DNA of 63,889 nt from Gilliamella sp. Pas-s25 (lineage in GTDB: Bacteria > Pseudomonadota > Gammaproteobacteria > Enterobacterales > Orbaceae). The DNA is taken from contig NZ_WTEV01000015.1 in NCBI RefSeq assembly GCF_009795885.1, forward strand, positions 1 to 63,889. The letters run 5' to 3'. A model generated the notes under the pieces. The model saw only the letters and a list, made by a program, of their open reading frames with translations, searched no databases and was not told the DNA's origin. Positions 50,695 to 63,348 of this stretch are shown one piece after another. Position 1 is the stretch's first letter. Each line of letters begins with the position of its first letter. Made by a program: the position numbers and the translations under genes.

Positions 50695-53151
50695 TTAACC
50701 TCCAATTTTGCCTGATGTTGTCCGTAAAATATCAGCAAAAACTCCTGCTGCTGTGACATCATTCCCTGCCCCATAACCACGTAAGACCAAAGGAATTGGT
50801 TGATAATAACGTGTATAAAATGCTAAGGCATTTTCGCCATTTTTGACTTTATAAAGCGGATCTTCACTATCAACAGCTTCAATTCTAACACTGCATTGAT
50901 TGTTTTCTATGCTACCAACATAACGTAATACTTTGCCTTCTTTTGCCGCTTGTTCTGATTTTGCTTTAAACTCTAAATCTAATTGCGGTAATTTAGCCAT
51001 AAACTCATCAATACTACCTTGTGCATATTGATCAGGTAAAACTGATTCAACTTCGATTTGATCAAGCTCTAATTGTAATCCTGCTTCTCGAGCTAAAATT
51101 AATAGCTTTCTAGCGACATCTGTACCCGATAAATCATCACGAGGATCAGGTTCAGTAAAGCCTTTTTCTTTTGCCAATTTAGTAGCTTCAGACAATGACA
51201 TTCCCTCATCAAGTTTTCCAAAAATAAAAGAGAGCGAACCTGATAATATGCCAGAGAATTTAATTAGCTCATCCCCAGCATTAAGTAGATTTTGTAAATT
51301 TTCAATAACGGGTAAGCCAGCTCCAACATTGGTGTCGTACTGAAATTTACGTTTACTTTTTTCGGCTTCTTGACGTAAACGTAAATAATAAGCCATTGAA
51401 CTTGTATTTGCTTTTTTATTTGGCGTGACAACATGAAAACCATTGGCTAAAAAGTCTGCATATTTATCAGATACTTCACTACTAGAAGTGCAGTCCACTA
51501 AAATTGGATTGAGTAACCGATTATTTTTTGAAAACTCAATAATACTATCTAATGTGTAGTCATTTTCACTGTGTTTGATTTGCTCTCGCCAATTAGTAAG
51601 ATCAATACCATCGCGATTAAGCACGCTATGTTTAGAATTAAATAGCCCACAAACATGCAAATCAACTTGTTTATTTTTTAGCCATTTCTGTTGGCGTCCG
51701 ATTTGATCAATTAATGCGCCTCCAACACCACCAACACCAATCACAAACACATCAAGCATTTTATCAGTACCAAATAACATCTGATGTGCAACACGTACGC
51801 CCATCACGGCAACATCATTATCAACCACAACTGAAATAGATCTTTCAGATGAACCTTGTGCAATCGCGACGATATTAATATTGGCTCTAGCAAGCGCTGT
51901 AAAAAAGTTAGCCGATAAGCCTCGCAATGTCCGCATACCATCACCGACAACAGAGATAATTGCCTGTTTTTCGATTATCTCAATTGGTTCAAGTAACCCA
52001 TCTTTTAACTCTAAAAAAAACTCATCACTTAATGCTTCTTCAGCGCGATACAGTTCAGTTTGAGGTACACAAAAGCTAATACTGTATTCGGATGATGATT
52101 GTGTAATAAGTACAACTGAAATACCTGCATAAGACATTGCAGAAAAAACTCGGGCCGACATGCCAACCATGCCTTTTAATCCAGGACCTGAGACATTGAT
52201 CATTGCCATGTTATTTAAATTAGTGATACCTTTTACAGGTGTTGTTGAATCAACCACATTAGCACCAATAAGTGTTCCTGGTGCATCAGGGTTATTCGTA
52301 TTTTTAATTAAACAAGGGATCTGAAACTGTGCAATAGGTAAAATAGTTCTAGGATGAAGTACTTTTGCACCAAAATATGAAAGCTCCATGGCTTCTTGAT
52401 AAGACATCGTTGTAAGCAGTTTAGCATCTGGAACAATACGGGGATCACAAGTATAAACACCATCAACATCTGTCCATATTTCACAGCTATTAGCGCGTAA
52501 GCATGCCGCTAGTACCGAAGCTGAATAGTCTGAACCGTTACGCCCAAGAACAACTAACTCGCCTTTCTCATTACCTGCTGTAAAGCCAGGCATTAAAATA
52601 ATATGATCTTGTGGGATACGCATTTCACTAATTCGGTGTGAAGACTCTGCAATATCGACCGTCGATTCTAAATAGCTACCTTCGGCAACTAACATAGCGA
52701 CTGGATTGATTACTGTAACTAAATGCCCCTTAGCCTTTAGTAGTTCTTCCATAATGGCAATAGAAAGTTTTTCACCACGGCAGATAATTGATGCATTAAT
52801 GCTATCAGGGCATTGACCTAATAAACCAATCCCCTCAAGCAATTGCTTAATATTATTTAATTCATCAAGCACAAAACGCTTCATCTGTTCATAAGCAAAA
52901 TTAGATTGTGCTTTTGCAATGCCTTCTAATAAATCAGCAAAGATTTTTTCAGCATCATAGATATTATTTTGTATATCTTGCCCTGCAACCGTTTTTTCTA
53001 CCATTGCAACTAAATGATTGGTAATTTTAGCCGGTGCTGATAAAACGGCTGCGTTTTGCTCTTGCTTAGCATTATTTTCAATAATCTCTGCAACGCGTAA
53101 AAAACGTTCTGCGTTAGCGACAGACGTTCCTCCAAATTTTAAAACTTTCAT
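50695..53151 (-). CDS. thrA: Bifunctional aspartokinase I/homoserine dehydrogenase I
   Basis: Catalyses the first and third steps of threonine synthesis from aspartate and is feedback-inhibited by threonine in the family. The 818 residues (820 in E. coli) show the aspartokinase start [13 protein letters not shown] and [10 protein letters not shown]. Two ACT-type regulatory repeats lie about 315-460, and the dehydrogenase domain starts at [13 protein letters not shown] near 465. AAAGGTG precedes the ATG. An attenuator and Thr/Ile-rich leader peptide lie upstream. Confidence 0.98.
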   Translation of the reverse strand: MKVLKFGGTSVANAERFLRVAEIIENNAKQEQNAAVLSAPAKITNHLVAMVEKTVAGQDIQNNIYDAEKIFADLLEGIAKAQSNFAYEQMKRFVLDELNNIKQLLEGIGLLGQCPDSINASIICRGEKLSIAIMEELLKAKGHLVTVINPVAMLVAEGSYLESTVDIAESSHRISEMRIPQDHIILMPGFTAGNEKGELVVLGRNGSDYSASVLAACLRANSCEIWTDVDGVYTCDPRIVPDAKLLTTMSYQEAMELSYFGAKVLHPRTILPIAQFQIPCLIKNTNNPDAPGTLIGANVVDSTTPVKGITNLNNMAMINVSGPGLKGMVGMSARVFSAMSYAGISVVLITQSSSEYSISFCVPQTELYRAEEALSDEFFLELKDGLLEPIEIIEKQAIISVVGDGMRTLRGLSANFFTALARANINIVAIAQGSSERSISVVVDNDVAVMGVRVAHQMLFGTDKMLDVFVIGVGGVGGALIDQIGRQQKWLKNKQVDLHVCGLFNSKHSVLNRDGIDLTNWREQIKHSENDYTLDSIIEFSKNNRLLNPILVDCTSSSEVSDKYADFLANGFHVVTPNKKANTSSMAYYLRLRQEAEKSKRKFQYDTNVGAGLPVIENLQNLLNAGDELIKFSGILSGSLSFIFGKLDEGMSLSEATKLAKEKGFTEPDPRDDLSGTDVARKLLILAREAGLQLELDQIEVESVLPDQYAQGSIDEFMAKLPQLDLEFKAKSEQAAKEGKVLRYVGSIENNQCSVRIEAVDSEDPLYKVKNGENALAFYTRYYQPIPLVLRGYGAGNDVTAAGVFADILRTTSGKIGG

Positions 53152-53312
53152 ATCACACCTTTACTTATTTTTCTAATTTATGCCCATTAAAACCCAAAAT
53201 ACCTTTTGCCAAAAAACCAGCAATTTAAAGAACATTACTATAAATATCAAAATGTTAAAATTTTATCTTTTATTTATTTTTATTCTTTTTGAACATACTT
53301 TTTATATAAACT

Positions 53313-53340
53313 AAAAACCCGCCTTTTTTGGCGGGTTTTT
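53313..53340 (-). terminator. thr operon attenuator terminator
   Basis: AAAAACCCGCC-loop-GGCGGGTTTTT forms a strong intrinsic terminator on the minus strand, between the leader peptide and thrA. The left arm, AACCCGCC on the minus strand, can instead pair with GGGCGGGTT at the end of the leader coding region (53361-53369), giving the antiterminator. Stalling at Thr or Ile codons would favour read-through. Confidence 0.85.
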
Positions 53341-53358
53341 ATATTTTTTAAGGAAAAA

Positions 53359-53430
53359 TCAACCCGCCCTATATTGAATAATAGTGCCTAAGGTGCCAAT
53401 AATGTTTGAAATAGTCGTTATCATTTTCAT
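53359..53430 (-). CDS. thrL: thr operon leader peptide
   Basis: A 23-residue leader that is too short for routine gene calling. It begins MKMITTISNIIGTLGTII and ends in QYRAG, so 9 of the first 18 residues are Thr or Ile, the two amino acids sensed by the E. coli thr attenuator. AGGAAAG precedes the ATG. The stop codon falls 18 bases before the attenuator terminator, and the end of the coding region can pair with the terminator arm. Position, composition and alternative pairing together make the call firm even though the sequence differs from E. coli ThrL. Confidence 0.88.
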   Translation of the reverse strand: MKMITTISNIIGTLGTIIQYRAG

Positions 53431-53465
53431 CACTTTCCTAACTCAATTAATACTTTAAACTCTAA

Positions 53466-53500
53466 AAACAAAACAGCCCGACATTTTCATGTCAGGCTGT
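53466..53500 (-). terminator. Terminator after the 109-residue gene
   Basis: ACAGCCCGACA (53473-53483) and TGTCAGGCTGT (53490-53500) pair with one wobble; on the minus strand TTTTGTTTTT follows. It separates this gene from the thr promoter. Confidence 0.8.
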
Positions 53501-53504
53501 AATT

Positions 53505-53834
53505 TTAAAAAACTTTTTTGCTGTTTTCGTACTCATTAACAACTTTATTCAAGGCTTGGTAGATACTTTCAGTATCTTGTTTTTTTAACGCTTCATCAAG
53601 AATATTGAGGTACGATAACATTAAATTTTGATTGTCTTCTGCAAACGTTGGCGATATTTCCTGATCTTCATATAGCATGACATAAGTACGCGCAAATCCA
53701 AAGATCAAAAAATAAACCGCTGCATTTTTTGAATCTTTTTGAATCAATGTCCGCATAGCATTGCGCAGTTTCACATAGCTATCTGTGCCAGGTAAGCTTG
53801 TTGAAAATGTTTTAATCACTTCAGTAAATGTCAT
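53505..53834 (-). CDS. Conserved-looking hypothetical protein
   Basis: A 109-residue soluble, mostly helical protein with a central block NAAVYFLIFGFARTYVMLYEDQE. I cannot assign a family. I start at the ATG at 53834, nine bases after GAGG, rather than a TTG five codons earlier. It is a single-gene unit with its own terminator. No motif suggests catalysis. Confidence 0.7.
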   Translation of the reverse strand: MTFTEVIKTFSTSLPGTDSYVKLRNAMRTLIQKDSKNAAVYFLIFGFARTYVMLYEDQEISPTFAEDNQNLMLSYLNILDEALKKQDTESIYQALNKVVNEYENSKKVF

Positions 53835-53973
53835 TACCATTAACCTCAATCGAAATTACAAGGGAAAAGAATAGCAATCCAAAGAAAGAAGTGCAAGTCT
53901 ATTTTGTTTTTCATATCTATTTTTTAAAATTAAAGAATATCGGTATTTATAATTTAATCCCGATGCCATTTGA

Positions 53974-54729
53974 TTATTCATTTTCTTTGTAAACCGCTAA
54001 TCCAGCTTGAGCTTGTGCAACAGGCATGATCTCAAGTGAATTGACATTAAAATGTGTTGGTGTATTAACTAGCCATGAGACAGTATTGGCAATATCGTCT
54101 GGGGTTATATAATCAATACCCTTGTATACGGCAGCTGCTTGTTCATTATTTCCATGAAATCTAACATTAGAAAATTCAGTACCTCCACATAATCCAGGTT
54201 CGATATTAGTCACTCTAATGTTTGTTCCTAAAAGATCGGTACGCAAATTAGCACTAAATTGTTTAACAAATGCTTTAGACGCACCGTATACATTTCCCCC
54301 TTTGTAAGCATAAGTACCAGCTACAGAACCAAGGTTAATGATATAACCAAAATTGCGCTCAACCATACTAGGCAAAAGCTGATGGGTCAAGTGGATTAAT
54401 CCAATTATGTTAGTTTGGATCATTGTTTCCCAATCATTATAATCCGCTTGATAAGCAGGCTCTAACCCCAAAGCTAATCCAGCATTGTTAATTAAAATAT
54501 CGACAGGTTGGAATTCTGTAGGTAGCTGCAACAATATTGACTCTACTGCATCTTTTTTTGTGACATCCAAAGTTAAAAAAATAAAGTTTCTTCCCAATTC
54601 ATCGGCTAGCTTTTGTAATTTTTCTGCACGCCTAGCGACACCGACCACTTTATAGCCATCTGCAATTAGCTTACGACAAATAGCTTGCCCAAATCCAGAA
54701 GATGCACCAGTAACTAAAGCGATATTCAT
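53974..54729 (-). CDS. ydfG: SDR-family NADP-dependent 3-hydroxy acid dehydrogenase
   Basis: Short-chain dehydrogenase resembling E. coli YdfG, which oxidises 3-hydroxy acids and L-allo-threonine and reduces malonic semialdehyde. The 251 residues contain the nucleotide loop TGASSGFG (7-14), NNAGLALG, and the catalytic Ser with the VYGASKAFVKQ Tyr-x3-Lys. It is alone between uspA and the hypothetical gene. Confidence 0.93.
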   Translation of the reverse strand: MNIALVTGASSGFGQAICRKLIADGYKVVGVARRAEKLQKLADELGRNFIFLTLDVTKKDAVESILLQLPTEFQPVDILINNAGLALGLEPAYQADYNDWETMIQTNIIGLIHLTHQLLPSMVERNFGYIINLGSVAGTYAYKGGNVYGASKAFVKQFSANLRTDLLGTNIRVTNIEPGLCGGTEFSNVRFHGNNEQAAAVYKGIDYITPDDIANTVSWLVNTPTHFNVNSLEIMPVAQAQAGLAVYKENE

Positions 54730-54872
54730 ATTAAATCCCCTTATTGACTATATAATAATTTTAGTATATTTCCATAAATTTAATAGGCACAAACAAGAAA
54801 GTAGTAAATAAAAATAGACTGAAACACATACTTTTCTGAAAGTTTTTTACAAATTTATTTATGAAATTACTA

Positions 54873-54900
54873 ATAAAAAACCCGCTAATTAAGCGGGTTG
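54873..54900 (-). terminator. Terminator after uspA
   Basis: AACCCGCT and AGCGGGTT form the stem; on the minus strand six Ts follow. It lies just beyond the uspA stop codon at 54913. Confidence 0.85.
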
Positions 54901-54912
54901 ATATTTAACACT

Positions 54913-55365
54913 TCATTTAACGGGTTCTTCCATTGGCTCTTCATCTTTTAATGGAACAATCAAAGTATCAATATGGGTATTATTGATAAGTTGACGAGCA
55001 GAAGACATTAATTTACTCCAGAAATCCTGATGATGCCCACACACCACCAGATCAATGTTATATTCGTGAATAGCTTCAATTAATACTTGGTCAAATTCCC
55101 CATTGCCTGAAAGAGTATGGGCAATAGGATAGCCTGCATCATCCGCTAATTTATTTAATGCAAGATGTGCATCTTCAGTGATACGATCTTTCATATCATT
55201 CATATTGATATCAACTAACCCCGTGTAAAGATCTGAATAGTTAATACCAACATGAATCAATGATATTTGAGCATTATATGGCCTAGCCATTGAAACAGCT
55301 TTTTCGACTAGAACTTCACTTTCAGGTGATAAATCTACAGCGACTAATATATGTTTATAAGCCAT
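54913..55365 (-). CDS. uspA: Universal stress protein UspA
   Basis: Cytoplasmic stress protein of the UspA class. The 150 residues start with [16 protein letters not shown], and the C-terminal part has [20 protein letters not shown], the UspA (non ATP-binding) form rather than the G-x2-G-x9-G(S/T) ATP loop. The tail (EEPMEEPVK) is unusual. Positioned after pitA, a neighbourhood also seen in E. coli (pitA-uspB-uspA). Confidence 0.94.
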   Translation of the reverse strand: MAYKHILVAVDLSPESEVLVEKAVSMARPYNAQISLIHVGINYSDLYTGLVDINMNDMKDRITEDAHLALNKLADDAGYPIAHTLSGNGEFDQVLIEAIHEYNIDLVVCGHHQDFWSKLMSSARQLINNTHIDTLIVPLKDEEPMEEPVK

Positions 55366-55430
55366 GATACTTTACTCCTTCCTATTTTTAACGCTCAAGT
55401 AAATTGAAAATCAGTACTCTACTTTTACTA

Positions 55431-56945
55431 CTAAATCAATTTTTGAGCAAGCCAAAAAAGTGATCCAGATAACAAAATCGAAATTGGAAGTGTTAAAATC
55501 CATGTTAATGCAATACTTTTAATGGTTTTACTTTGCACCCCCCCACCATCAACAATCATCGTCCCCGCAACCGATGAAGAAAGAACTTGAGTTGTTGATA
55601 CTGGCATGCCAGTGTAACTTGCAATCCCTATTGATAAAGCTGTTGTGATTTGTGCCGATACACCTTGTGCGTAAGTCATGCCTTTTTTGCCAATCTTTTC
55701 ACCGATAGTAATAGCCACACGACGCCAACCAATCATCGTCCCTACTGCTAATGCTGAGGCAACCGCAACAATAATCCAAATTGGGGCATACTCTACCGTC
55801 TTAAGTAAATCATTTTTTAAAGATTTAAGATATTGTTTATCTTCTGATGATACATTCGGTTGTTTAGCAACATGAGATACTGTATCAGATAGACATAACA
55901 ATATACGTCTAGTTTGAGATCGTTGTTCAACAGTCAGTGAGTCGTAATCATTTATTTTGTTAAATAAATGATTAGCAATATCTAATGTGATAAATGACCG
56001 AGAATAATCACAATGATATTTATTCAAATCGCCTTCTGGAATACTGGTGTCTAACGCAGGTTGAGTACCAATTATCGTATTTAAATCATTGTTATGAGTA
56101 ACAAAGTACTCTTGAATATTGTGAATCGCATTGCGCGTATTTGCAATATCATAGGTAGAGGCACTCATGTTAACAATAAAGCCAGCTGGCGCAATGCCCA
56201 TTAATACTAACATCAATAAGCCGATACCTTTTTGACCATCATTAGCACCATGCGAAAAACTCACACCAGCAGCTGAAATTATAAGCATAATGCGGATCCA
56301 AAAAGGAGGCTTTTTTTTGCCATAGAGCTTTTCACGTTGTTCTGGTGTCATGAAAATACGTTCTCGTTTTTTACTACTTTTTTTACTTTGACTTTTACGA
56401 GTCCAATATTTCCGCAGTAAAAAGATCATCAAGCCAGCAACCACAAGACCAACAACAGGGGAAACAATTAATGATAAAAAGATATGAATCATCTTAGGAA
56501 TATTAAGGGCATCTATTATTGATGTATCCATAATAAATGCATTAGTAAGTGCCACACCAATAATTGAACCAATTAGGGTATGTGAGCTTGACGCTGGAAT
56601 ACCAAGATACCATGTTCCAAGATTCCAAATAATAGCTGCAAATAAAATAGAAAAGACCATAGCAAGCCCATGTGATGAACTTACATTAAGTAATAAATCT
56701 GTAGGTAGTAGATGAACTATGGCATAAGCCACACTAAGACCACCAAGCAAAACCCCAAAAAAGTTAAACATACCAGCCATAAAAACAGCAAGTTGTTCTT
56801 TTAAGGCTCTTGTATAAATAACTGTTGCAACAGCATTAGCTGTGTCATGAAATCCATTAATTGCTTCATAAAAGAGAACAAAAAACAGCGCCAAAACCAA
56901 TAGCATAATGGTCGAAAATTCTAATTCAGCAAATAGATGTAACAT
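55431..56945 (-). CDS. pitA: Low-affinity inorganic phosphate transporter PitA
   Basis: Metal-phosphate/proton symporter in the inner membrane. The 504 residues show the two family signatures [11 protein letters not shown] (near 30) and [10 protein letters not shown] (near 230), and about ten membrane segments. The start at [10 protein letters not shown] matches E. coli PitA exactly in position. A 77-codon upstream extension in frame overlaps the yfeH-like gene and is not used. AGAGAG precedes the ATG. Possible co-transcription with the upstream transporter and with uspA. Confidence 0.96.
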   Translation of the reverse strand: MLHLFAELEFSTIMLLVLALFFVLFYEAINGFHDTANAVATVIYTRALKEQLAVFMAGMFNFFGVLLGGLSVAYAIVHLLPTDLLLNVSSSHGLAMVFSILFAAIIWNLGTWYLGIPASSSHTLIGSIIGVALTNAFIMDTSIIDALNIPKMIHIFLSLIVSPVVGLVVAGLMIFLLRKYWTRKSQSKKSSKKRERIFMTPEQREKLYGKKKPPFWIRIMLIISAAGVSFSHGANDGQKGIGLLMLVLMGIAPAGFIVNMSASTYDIANTRNAIHNIQEYFVTHNNDLNTIIGTQPALDTSIPEGDLNKYHCDYSRSFITLDIANHLFNKINDYDSLTVEQRSQTRRILLCLSDTVSHVAKQPNVSSEDKQYLKSLKNDLLKTVEYAPIWIIVAVASALAVGTMIGWRRVAITIGEKIGKKGMTYAQGVSAQITTALSIGIASYTGMPVSTTQVLSSSVAGTMIVDGGGVQSKTIKSIALTWILTLPISILLSGSLFWLAQKLI

Positions 56946-57013
56946 AACATATCTCTCTGTTGTTAATAGCGCGCCTATTATCCTTGAGAATAGTGTAATG
57001 AGCAAAACAATTT

Positions 57014-57985
57014 TTAAATTTTTCGTTTTGCATAATGCGCAGCTAAAATAGCGCAAATCATTAATTGAACTTGATGAAAAATCATTAAGGGTAAAATCAT
57101 TATTCCTATTATCGACATAGGAAAGATAATACTTGCCATAGGAATACCACTGGCTAAGCTTTTTTTGGAACCACAAAACACAATAGTGATTTCATCTTCT
57201 TTATTAAAACCCAGTAGTCTTGCACCATAAGTTGTTATAAATAAAACAATAGTTAACAACACTATTGAATAAAAGATAATTGCTAGAAGTGATAACAAGC
57301 TAATTTGAGACCAAATGCCATTAGCAACGGCATCACTAAAGGCTACATATACAACTAATAGAATAGAGAATCGATCGGTTTTAGAAATGGCACTTTTATA
57401 TTTATCTACCCATTTGCCAATAAAGCGTCTTGATAAGTGACCAAGTACAAATGGTAACATAAGTTTTAACATGATAGAAGTGATAGCATCTAGCATATTC
57501 ATAGAATTTGAAGCTTGAGTATGCATCAATAAACTCACTAAAACAGGGGAAATAAATACTCCCAATAAAGTTGATGCTGAAGCACTACAAATTGCAGCAG
57601 CCACATTGCCTTTTGCTATTGAGGTAAACGCGATAGCAGATTGAACGGTTGCCGGTAATACACAAAGATAAACAAAACCCAAATAAAGATTTTGTGATAA
57701 GAAAGTGGGAACTAAAACTTGCATCATCACCCCAAGGATCGGGAAGATAACAAAAGTAGTCATAAAAATAACTAAATGCAATCGCCAATTTTTTATACCA
57801 ATGACAATTGCTTGAAAAGAGAGCTTGGCGCCATGCATAAAAAAGAGTAAGCCAATAGCAAAGGTTGTGAGGTTTTCAAAAAAAACTTTGGTTTGCCCCT
57901 CACATGGGAAAAAACTTGCTGTAATAACAACGCAAATTAGCGTTAATAAGAATGGATCAAGTTTAAAACGTTGGAGTATATTCAT
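57014..57985 (-). CDS. yfeH: Bile acid:sodium symporter family protein (YfeH type)
   Basis: A 323-residue membrane protein with about ten hydrophobic segments and the SBF/YfeH pattern ([22 protein letters not shown] in the middle, [13 protein letters not shown] near 270). Substrate unknown; family members carry organic anions. It lies 68 bp upstream of pitA on the same strand. Confidence 0.88.
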   Translation of the reverse strand: MNILQRFKLDPFLLTLICVVITASFFPCEGQTKVFFENLTTFAIGLLFFMHGAKLSFQAIVIGIKNWRLHLVIFMTTFVIFPILGVMMQVLVPTFLSQNLYLGFVYLCVLPATVQSAIAFTSIAKGNVAAAICSASASTLLGVFISPVLVSLLMHTQASNSMNMLDAITSIMLKLMLPFVLGHLSRRFIGKWVDKYKSAISKTDRFSILLVVYVAFSDAVANGIWSQISLLSLLAIIFYSIVLLTIVLFITTYGARLLGFNKEDEITIVFCGSKKSLASGIPMASIIFPMSIIGIMILPLMIFHQVQLMICAILAAHYAKRKI

Positions 57986-58004
57986 AGCTTTTAGCTTAAT
58001 TAGT

Positions 58005-58031
58005 TAAAAAAATCGCCACAATTGTGGCGAT
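58005..58031 (-). terminator. Terminator after rpoD
   Basis: The palindrome ATCGCCACAATTGTGGCGAT (58012-58031) is followed on the minus strand by seven Ts. It ends the rpsU-dnaG-rpoD operon. Confidence 0.9.
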
Positions 58032-58049
58032 CTAAATAGAAAATAAAAT

Positions 58050-59891
58050 TTATTCTAAGAAACTACGAAGCACATCGGATCGACTTGGATGGCGTAACTT
58101 ACGCAAGGCTTTAGCTTCAATTTGACGAATACGTTCACGTGTGACATCAAATTGTTTACCGACCTCTTCTAGCGTATGATCTGTATTCATATCAATACCA
58201 AATCGCATACGTAACACTTTGGCTTCCCTTGGCGTTAAACCAGATAAGATATCACGCGTTGCACTACGCAAGCTTTCAGACGTAGCTGCATCTAACGGTT
58301 GCTCAAGAGCGGTATCTTCAATAAAGTCACCTAAATGGGAATCTTCATCATCTCCAACAGGTGTTTCCATTGAAATAGGTTCTTTAGCAATCTTCAGCAC
58401 CTTACGAATTTTGTCTTCTGGCATTTGCATGCGCTCTGACAACTCTTCAGGCGTTGGTTCACGACCAATCTCTTGTAACATCTGACGTGAAATACGGTTT
58501 AGTTTATTGATTGTTTCAATCATATGCACTGGAATACGGATTGTTCTTGCTTGATCGGCAATAGAACGAGTAATAGCTTGCCTTATCCACCAAGTTGCAT
58601 AGGTTGAAAATTTATAACCCCGGCGATATTCAAACTTATCAACCGCTTTCATCAAACCTATATTACCTTCTTGGATAAGATCTAAGAATTGTAATCCACG
58701 GTTAGTATATTTCTTCGCAATAGAGATAACAAGGCGTAAGTTAGCTTCAACCATTTCTTTCTTAGCACGACGAGCTTTAGCTTCACCAATAGACATGCGT
58801 CGATTAATATCTTTAATTTGCTCAATAGAAAGATTAGTTTCTGTTTCAATTTGCTGTAATAGATTGATCTGAACTTGAATAGGCTCTTCAAATTCTTTCA
58901 AACTTACAGCAAATGCACTTTTAGCAGTTAATGCCTTTTGATACCAGTTCATGTTATTTTCATTACCAGTAAAATGCGTCATAAACTGCTTTTTCGGCAT
59001 TTTGCATTGTTCCACACAGATCTTCATAATGGCACGTTCATGAGTTCTAACGCGCTCCATCATGCTTCTCATATTATTAACAAGAATATCAAACTGCTTA
59101 GCAACTAAACGAAATTGTTTGAATATTTCTGATAGATTTTCAATTTCTTTTTGCGCTTTTTTATGAGCACGACCATATGTTTTAATAGCCTCTGAAGTTT
59201 TATCATGTTGCTCTTTTAATTCAGCAAATTTAGCTTTTGCCACTTCAGGATCGATAGAAACATCATCGTCAGTTGAAGCATCGCTTTCTTCGTCCTCATT
59301 ATCATCATCGCTATCATCAATTTCAATTTCAGTTTCACTAACTTCTAAATCTTCAGGTAGTTCTTCCGCGATTTCTTCAGCATTCGGATCAACAAAACCT
59401 GTAATCAAATCAGATAAGCGAACTTGTCCACTTTCGATTAAATTATATTGCTCTAAAAGATAAGTAATGGCTTCTGGATATTCCGATACTGAAGTTTGAA
59501 CCTGATTAATACCATCTTCAATACGCTTAGCAATATCGATTTCGCCTTCACGCGTTAACAGTTCAACTGCCCCCATTTCACGCATATACATACGAACGGG
59601 ATCAGTTGTTCTACCAATTTCTGACTCAACATTAGATAACACTAATGCTGTTGCTGCTTCAACGGCCTCTTCATCAGGGACATTATCTGAAAGTAATAAC
59701 TCATCAGAATCTGGGGCTTCTTCAAGAACTTGAATCCCCATATCATTAATCATTTGGATAATATCTTCAATCTGATCTGAATCAATAATCTCTTCAGGCA
59801 AGTGATCGTTGACATCAGCATAGGTCAGGTATCCTAGCTCCTTACCTCGAATGATTAGGAGTTTTAGCTGTGATTGAGAATTTTGCTCCAT
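58050..59891 (-). CDS. rpoD: RNA polymerase primary sigma factor RpoD (sigma-70)
   Basis: Housekeeping sigma factor, 613 residues as in E. coli. Region 1.1 is at the start and region 1.2 near 95-130. A long acidic non-conserved region (about 150-370, with [13 protein letters not shown]) follows. The -10 recognition region contains [16 protein letters not shown], and the C-terminal -35 recognition helix-turn-helix contains [17 protein letters not shown]. Third gene of the macromolecular synthesis operon. Confidence 0.99.
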   Translation of the reverse strand: MEQNSQSQLKLLIIRGKELGYLTYADVNDHLPEEIIDSDQIEDIIQMINDMGIQVLEEAPDSDELLLSDNVPDEEAVEAATALVLSNVESEIGRTTDPVRMYMREMGAVELLTREGEIDIAKRIEDGINQVQTSVSEYPEAITYLLEQYNLIESGQVRLSDLITGFVDPNAEEIAEELPEDLEVSETEIEIDDSDDDNEDEESDASTDDDVSIDPEVAKAKFAELKEQHDKTSEAIKTYGRAHKKAQKEIENLSEIFKQFRLVAKQFDILVNNMRSMMERVRTHERAIMKICVEQCKMPKKQFMTHFTGNENNMNWYQKALTAKSAFAVSLKEFEEPIQVQINLLQQIETETNLSIEQIKDINRRMSIGEAKARRAKKEMVEANLRLVISIAKKYTNRGLQFLDLIQEGNIGLMKAVDKFEYRRGYKFSTYATWWIRQAITRSIADQARTIRIPVHMIETINKLNRISRQMLQEIGREPTPEELSERMQMPEDKIRKVLKIAKEPISMETPVGDDEDSHLGDFIEDTALEQPLDAATSESLRSATRDILSGLTPREAKVLRMRFGIDMNTDHTLEEVGKQFDVTRERIRQIEAKALRKLRHPSRSDVLRSFLE

Positions 59892-59972
59892 AAAAGGTAT
59901 CCACTTTAGTTATTTGGTCATCTATATTATATATGTAGAATAATATCTGAAATCTACATGTACCCTATATAT

Positions 59973-61754
59973 TTAGTCTTTTTTTGATAAAACAAGTATT
60001 AAAGTCGCCAATTCTTTTTTCTCTACGGTACTTAAACCGGAGACTCTCTCTTTTGCGATTAGTTCATCTTGCCTTTGGGCGAGTATGTTATCATACAACT
60101 CTTTTAAAGTATGTGAAAAAGTTGAATCTATTTCATCATCTTGATAATGACACTCCCAGGTTGATAAACGATTTAATTGTTTATAAAACGGTCTATCTAT
60201 ACACTCTGTTAATATTTGTGCTGTGGTTATATTGGGATAACGTTGACATAATTCAAGTAATTCAATGAAGATGTCTATACCTGCCATTTTAACTTGGCGA
60301 ATCACATTAATATCAGAAACTTGCTCAGCAAGATTAGGATATTGAAGTAATAATCCAATTAAAACACGCATAGTGGTTAATTTCATTTGCGATACAGGGG
60401 CTTTTTCTTTCGCCTTTTCATCACCTTTAGATCGATTATCATTCATTAATTGCTCTAGATGAGAGACATCAAGCAAACCTAAATAATTGCCAAGTTTTTG
60501 TAATAAATTTAATCTGAAAGCTTTTGCCTTAATTTGATCAAGTAGCGGTAATGCTAGCGAGCTCAGTTTTGCTTTTCCTTCAGCAGTTTTTAAATCAACC
60601 TGTTTCAAAAGTTCATCAAATAAAAACTTTGATAAATTTGAGGCTTCATTTAAATATTTTTCAAAACCCGCTTTACCAACTTTACGAACAAAACTATCCG
60701 GATCTTCATCTTGAGGTAAAAAAGCAAAGGTAATTTTCTTACCATCAATTAAGCAAGGCAATAACACATTAAGAGCTCGCCAAGCGGCACTTCGCCCAGC
60801 GTTATCGCCGTCATAACAAAATATTACCGAATCTGTTGCTCTAAATAATAACTTAATATGTTCTTCTGACGTTGCCGTGCCTAAAGCAGCAACTGCATAA
60901 TCAATACCATATTGAGCAAGCGAAACCACATCCATATAACCTTCAACCACAATAAGCTGTTGAGGATTACGATTAACTTCTTGTGTTTCATAAAGTCCAT
61001 AAAGCTGAAAACCTTTATGGAAAATTGGGGTTTCCGGTGAATTAATATATTTTGCAGAGTCATTAATGATAGTTCGTCCACCAAATGCTATCACGTTTCC
61101 TTGCCTATCACGGATAGGAAACATAATTCGTGCCCGAAAGCGGTCATATCGATTACCACTATCATTGGTTACAAGCATGCCTGCTTGTTCATAAAGCTTT
61201 GCTTCAGCTTTCGTTTTAACGATGTTTTGTGAAGTTAACCGCCAATCATTAGGGGCAAAACCAATTTTATACCTAGCGATAATTTCAGCATTAAGCCCTC
61301 GATTCTCAAGATATTTTTGTGCATCGATAGATGTTGGCAATGCTAATTGCTGCTGGTAGAAATCCGTAACTTTAGCCATCAAGGTATACAAATCACGGCG
61401 TACATTTCGAGATTCAATATGTTTGGATTGATCTATTTGATTGTTATCACTATCAATATAAGGTACTCGAATGCCCTGCATACTAGCCAATTCTTCGATA
61501 GCTTCAGGAAAAGACAACCGTTCATATTGCATTAAAAAATTAACAACTGATCCCGATGCACCACATCCAAAACAGTAATAGATCTGCTTTTTCTCATTAA
61601 GCGAAAAAGAGGCTGTTTTTTCATCATGGAAAGGGCAGCAACCAAAATAGTTATTCCCCTTTTTTTTCATTTTAACGCGCTTACTAATCACATCAAGAAT
61701 GCTAGTTCGAGCAATGAGATCTAAAATGAAATCGCGGGGGATAAGACCTTTCAT
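59973..61754 (-). CDS. dnaG: DNA primase DnaG
   Basis: Makes RNA primers for replication with DnaB. The 593 residues have the zinc-binding CHC2 domain (CPFH then CFGCGASG, about 40-65), the catalytic core with TOPRIM motifs (VVEGYMDVV, FCYDGDNAG), and a C-terminal helicase-binding domain (from about 450). It follows rpsU across an internal hairpin, and precedes rpoD by 81 bp, the known gene order. Confidence 0.98.
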   Translation of the reverse strand: MKGLIPRDFILDLIARTSILDVISKRVKMKKKGNNYFGCCPFHDEKTASFSLNEKKQIYYCFGCGASGSVVNFLMQYERLSFPEAIEELASMQGIRVPYIDSDNNQIDQSKHIESRNVRRDLYTLMAKVTDFYQQQLALPTSIDAQKYLENRGLNAEIIARYKIGFAPNDWRLTSQNIVKTKAEAKLYEQAGMLVTNDSGNRYDRFRARIMFPIRDRQGNVIAFGGRTIINDSAKYINSPETPIFHKGFQLYGLYETQEVNRNPQQLIVVEGYMDVVSLAQYGIDYAVAALGTATSEEHIKLLFRATDSVIFCYDGDNAGRSAAWRALNVLLPCLIDGKKITFAFLPQDEDPDSFVRKVGKAGFEKYLNEASNLSKFLFDELLKQVDLKTAEGKAKLSSLALPLLDQIKAKAFRLNLLQKLGNYLGLLDVSHLEQLMNDNRSKGDEKAKEKAPVSQMKLTTMRVLIGLLLQYPNLAEQVSDINVIRQVKMAGIDIFIELLELCQRYPNITTAQILTECIDRPFYKQLNRLSTWECHYQDDEIDSTFSHTLKELYDNILAQRQDELIAKERVSGLSTVEKKELATLILVLSKKD

Positions 61755-61791
61755 GATAAATTTTCAACCAATTTAGGTGTTATAGAAAGAC

Positions 61792-61818
61792 AACAAGCCG
61801 TATCAAAAATACGGCTTG
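61792..61818 (-). terminator. Internal terminator-like hairpin between rpsU and dnaG
   Basis: ACAAGCCGTAT and ATACGGCTTGT form a perfect 11-bp stem. The following T run is poor (TGTCTTTCTAT), so leaky termination is expected, matching the T1 attenuator that in E. coli sets the ratio of S21 to primase. Confidence 0.75.
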
Positions 61819-61899
61819 TTAGAATTCTTTATATTAAAAAGATAACAAATTGATTTTAATATCAATTCAATTTTTCAGTATAAATAATCTTAAAAATAA

Positions 61900-62127
<228 letters not shown>

Positions 62128-62235
62128 TCAAATTTGTTTAATATCACAAGGGACTAAAATTTAGTGCGCAATTTTACCTCTAATCAATACATGTTGTAAA
62201 GTAAAAATTAGTATTATTGTAAGAGCGCAAATTAA

Positions 62236-63312
<1,077 letters not shown>

Positions 63313-63348
63313 TATTTATTCAAATAAATAATAATTACGCTCTCCATA

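Noticed and set aside
56946-57176. N-terminal extension of PitA
   Set aside because: It overlaps the 3' end of the yfeH-like gene and is not present in the family; the ATG at 56945 matches PitA exactly.
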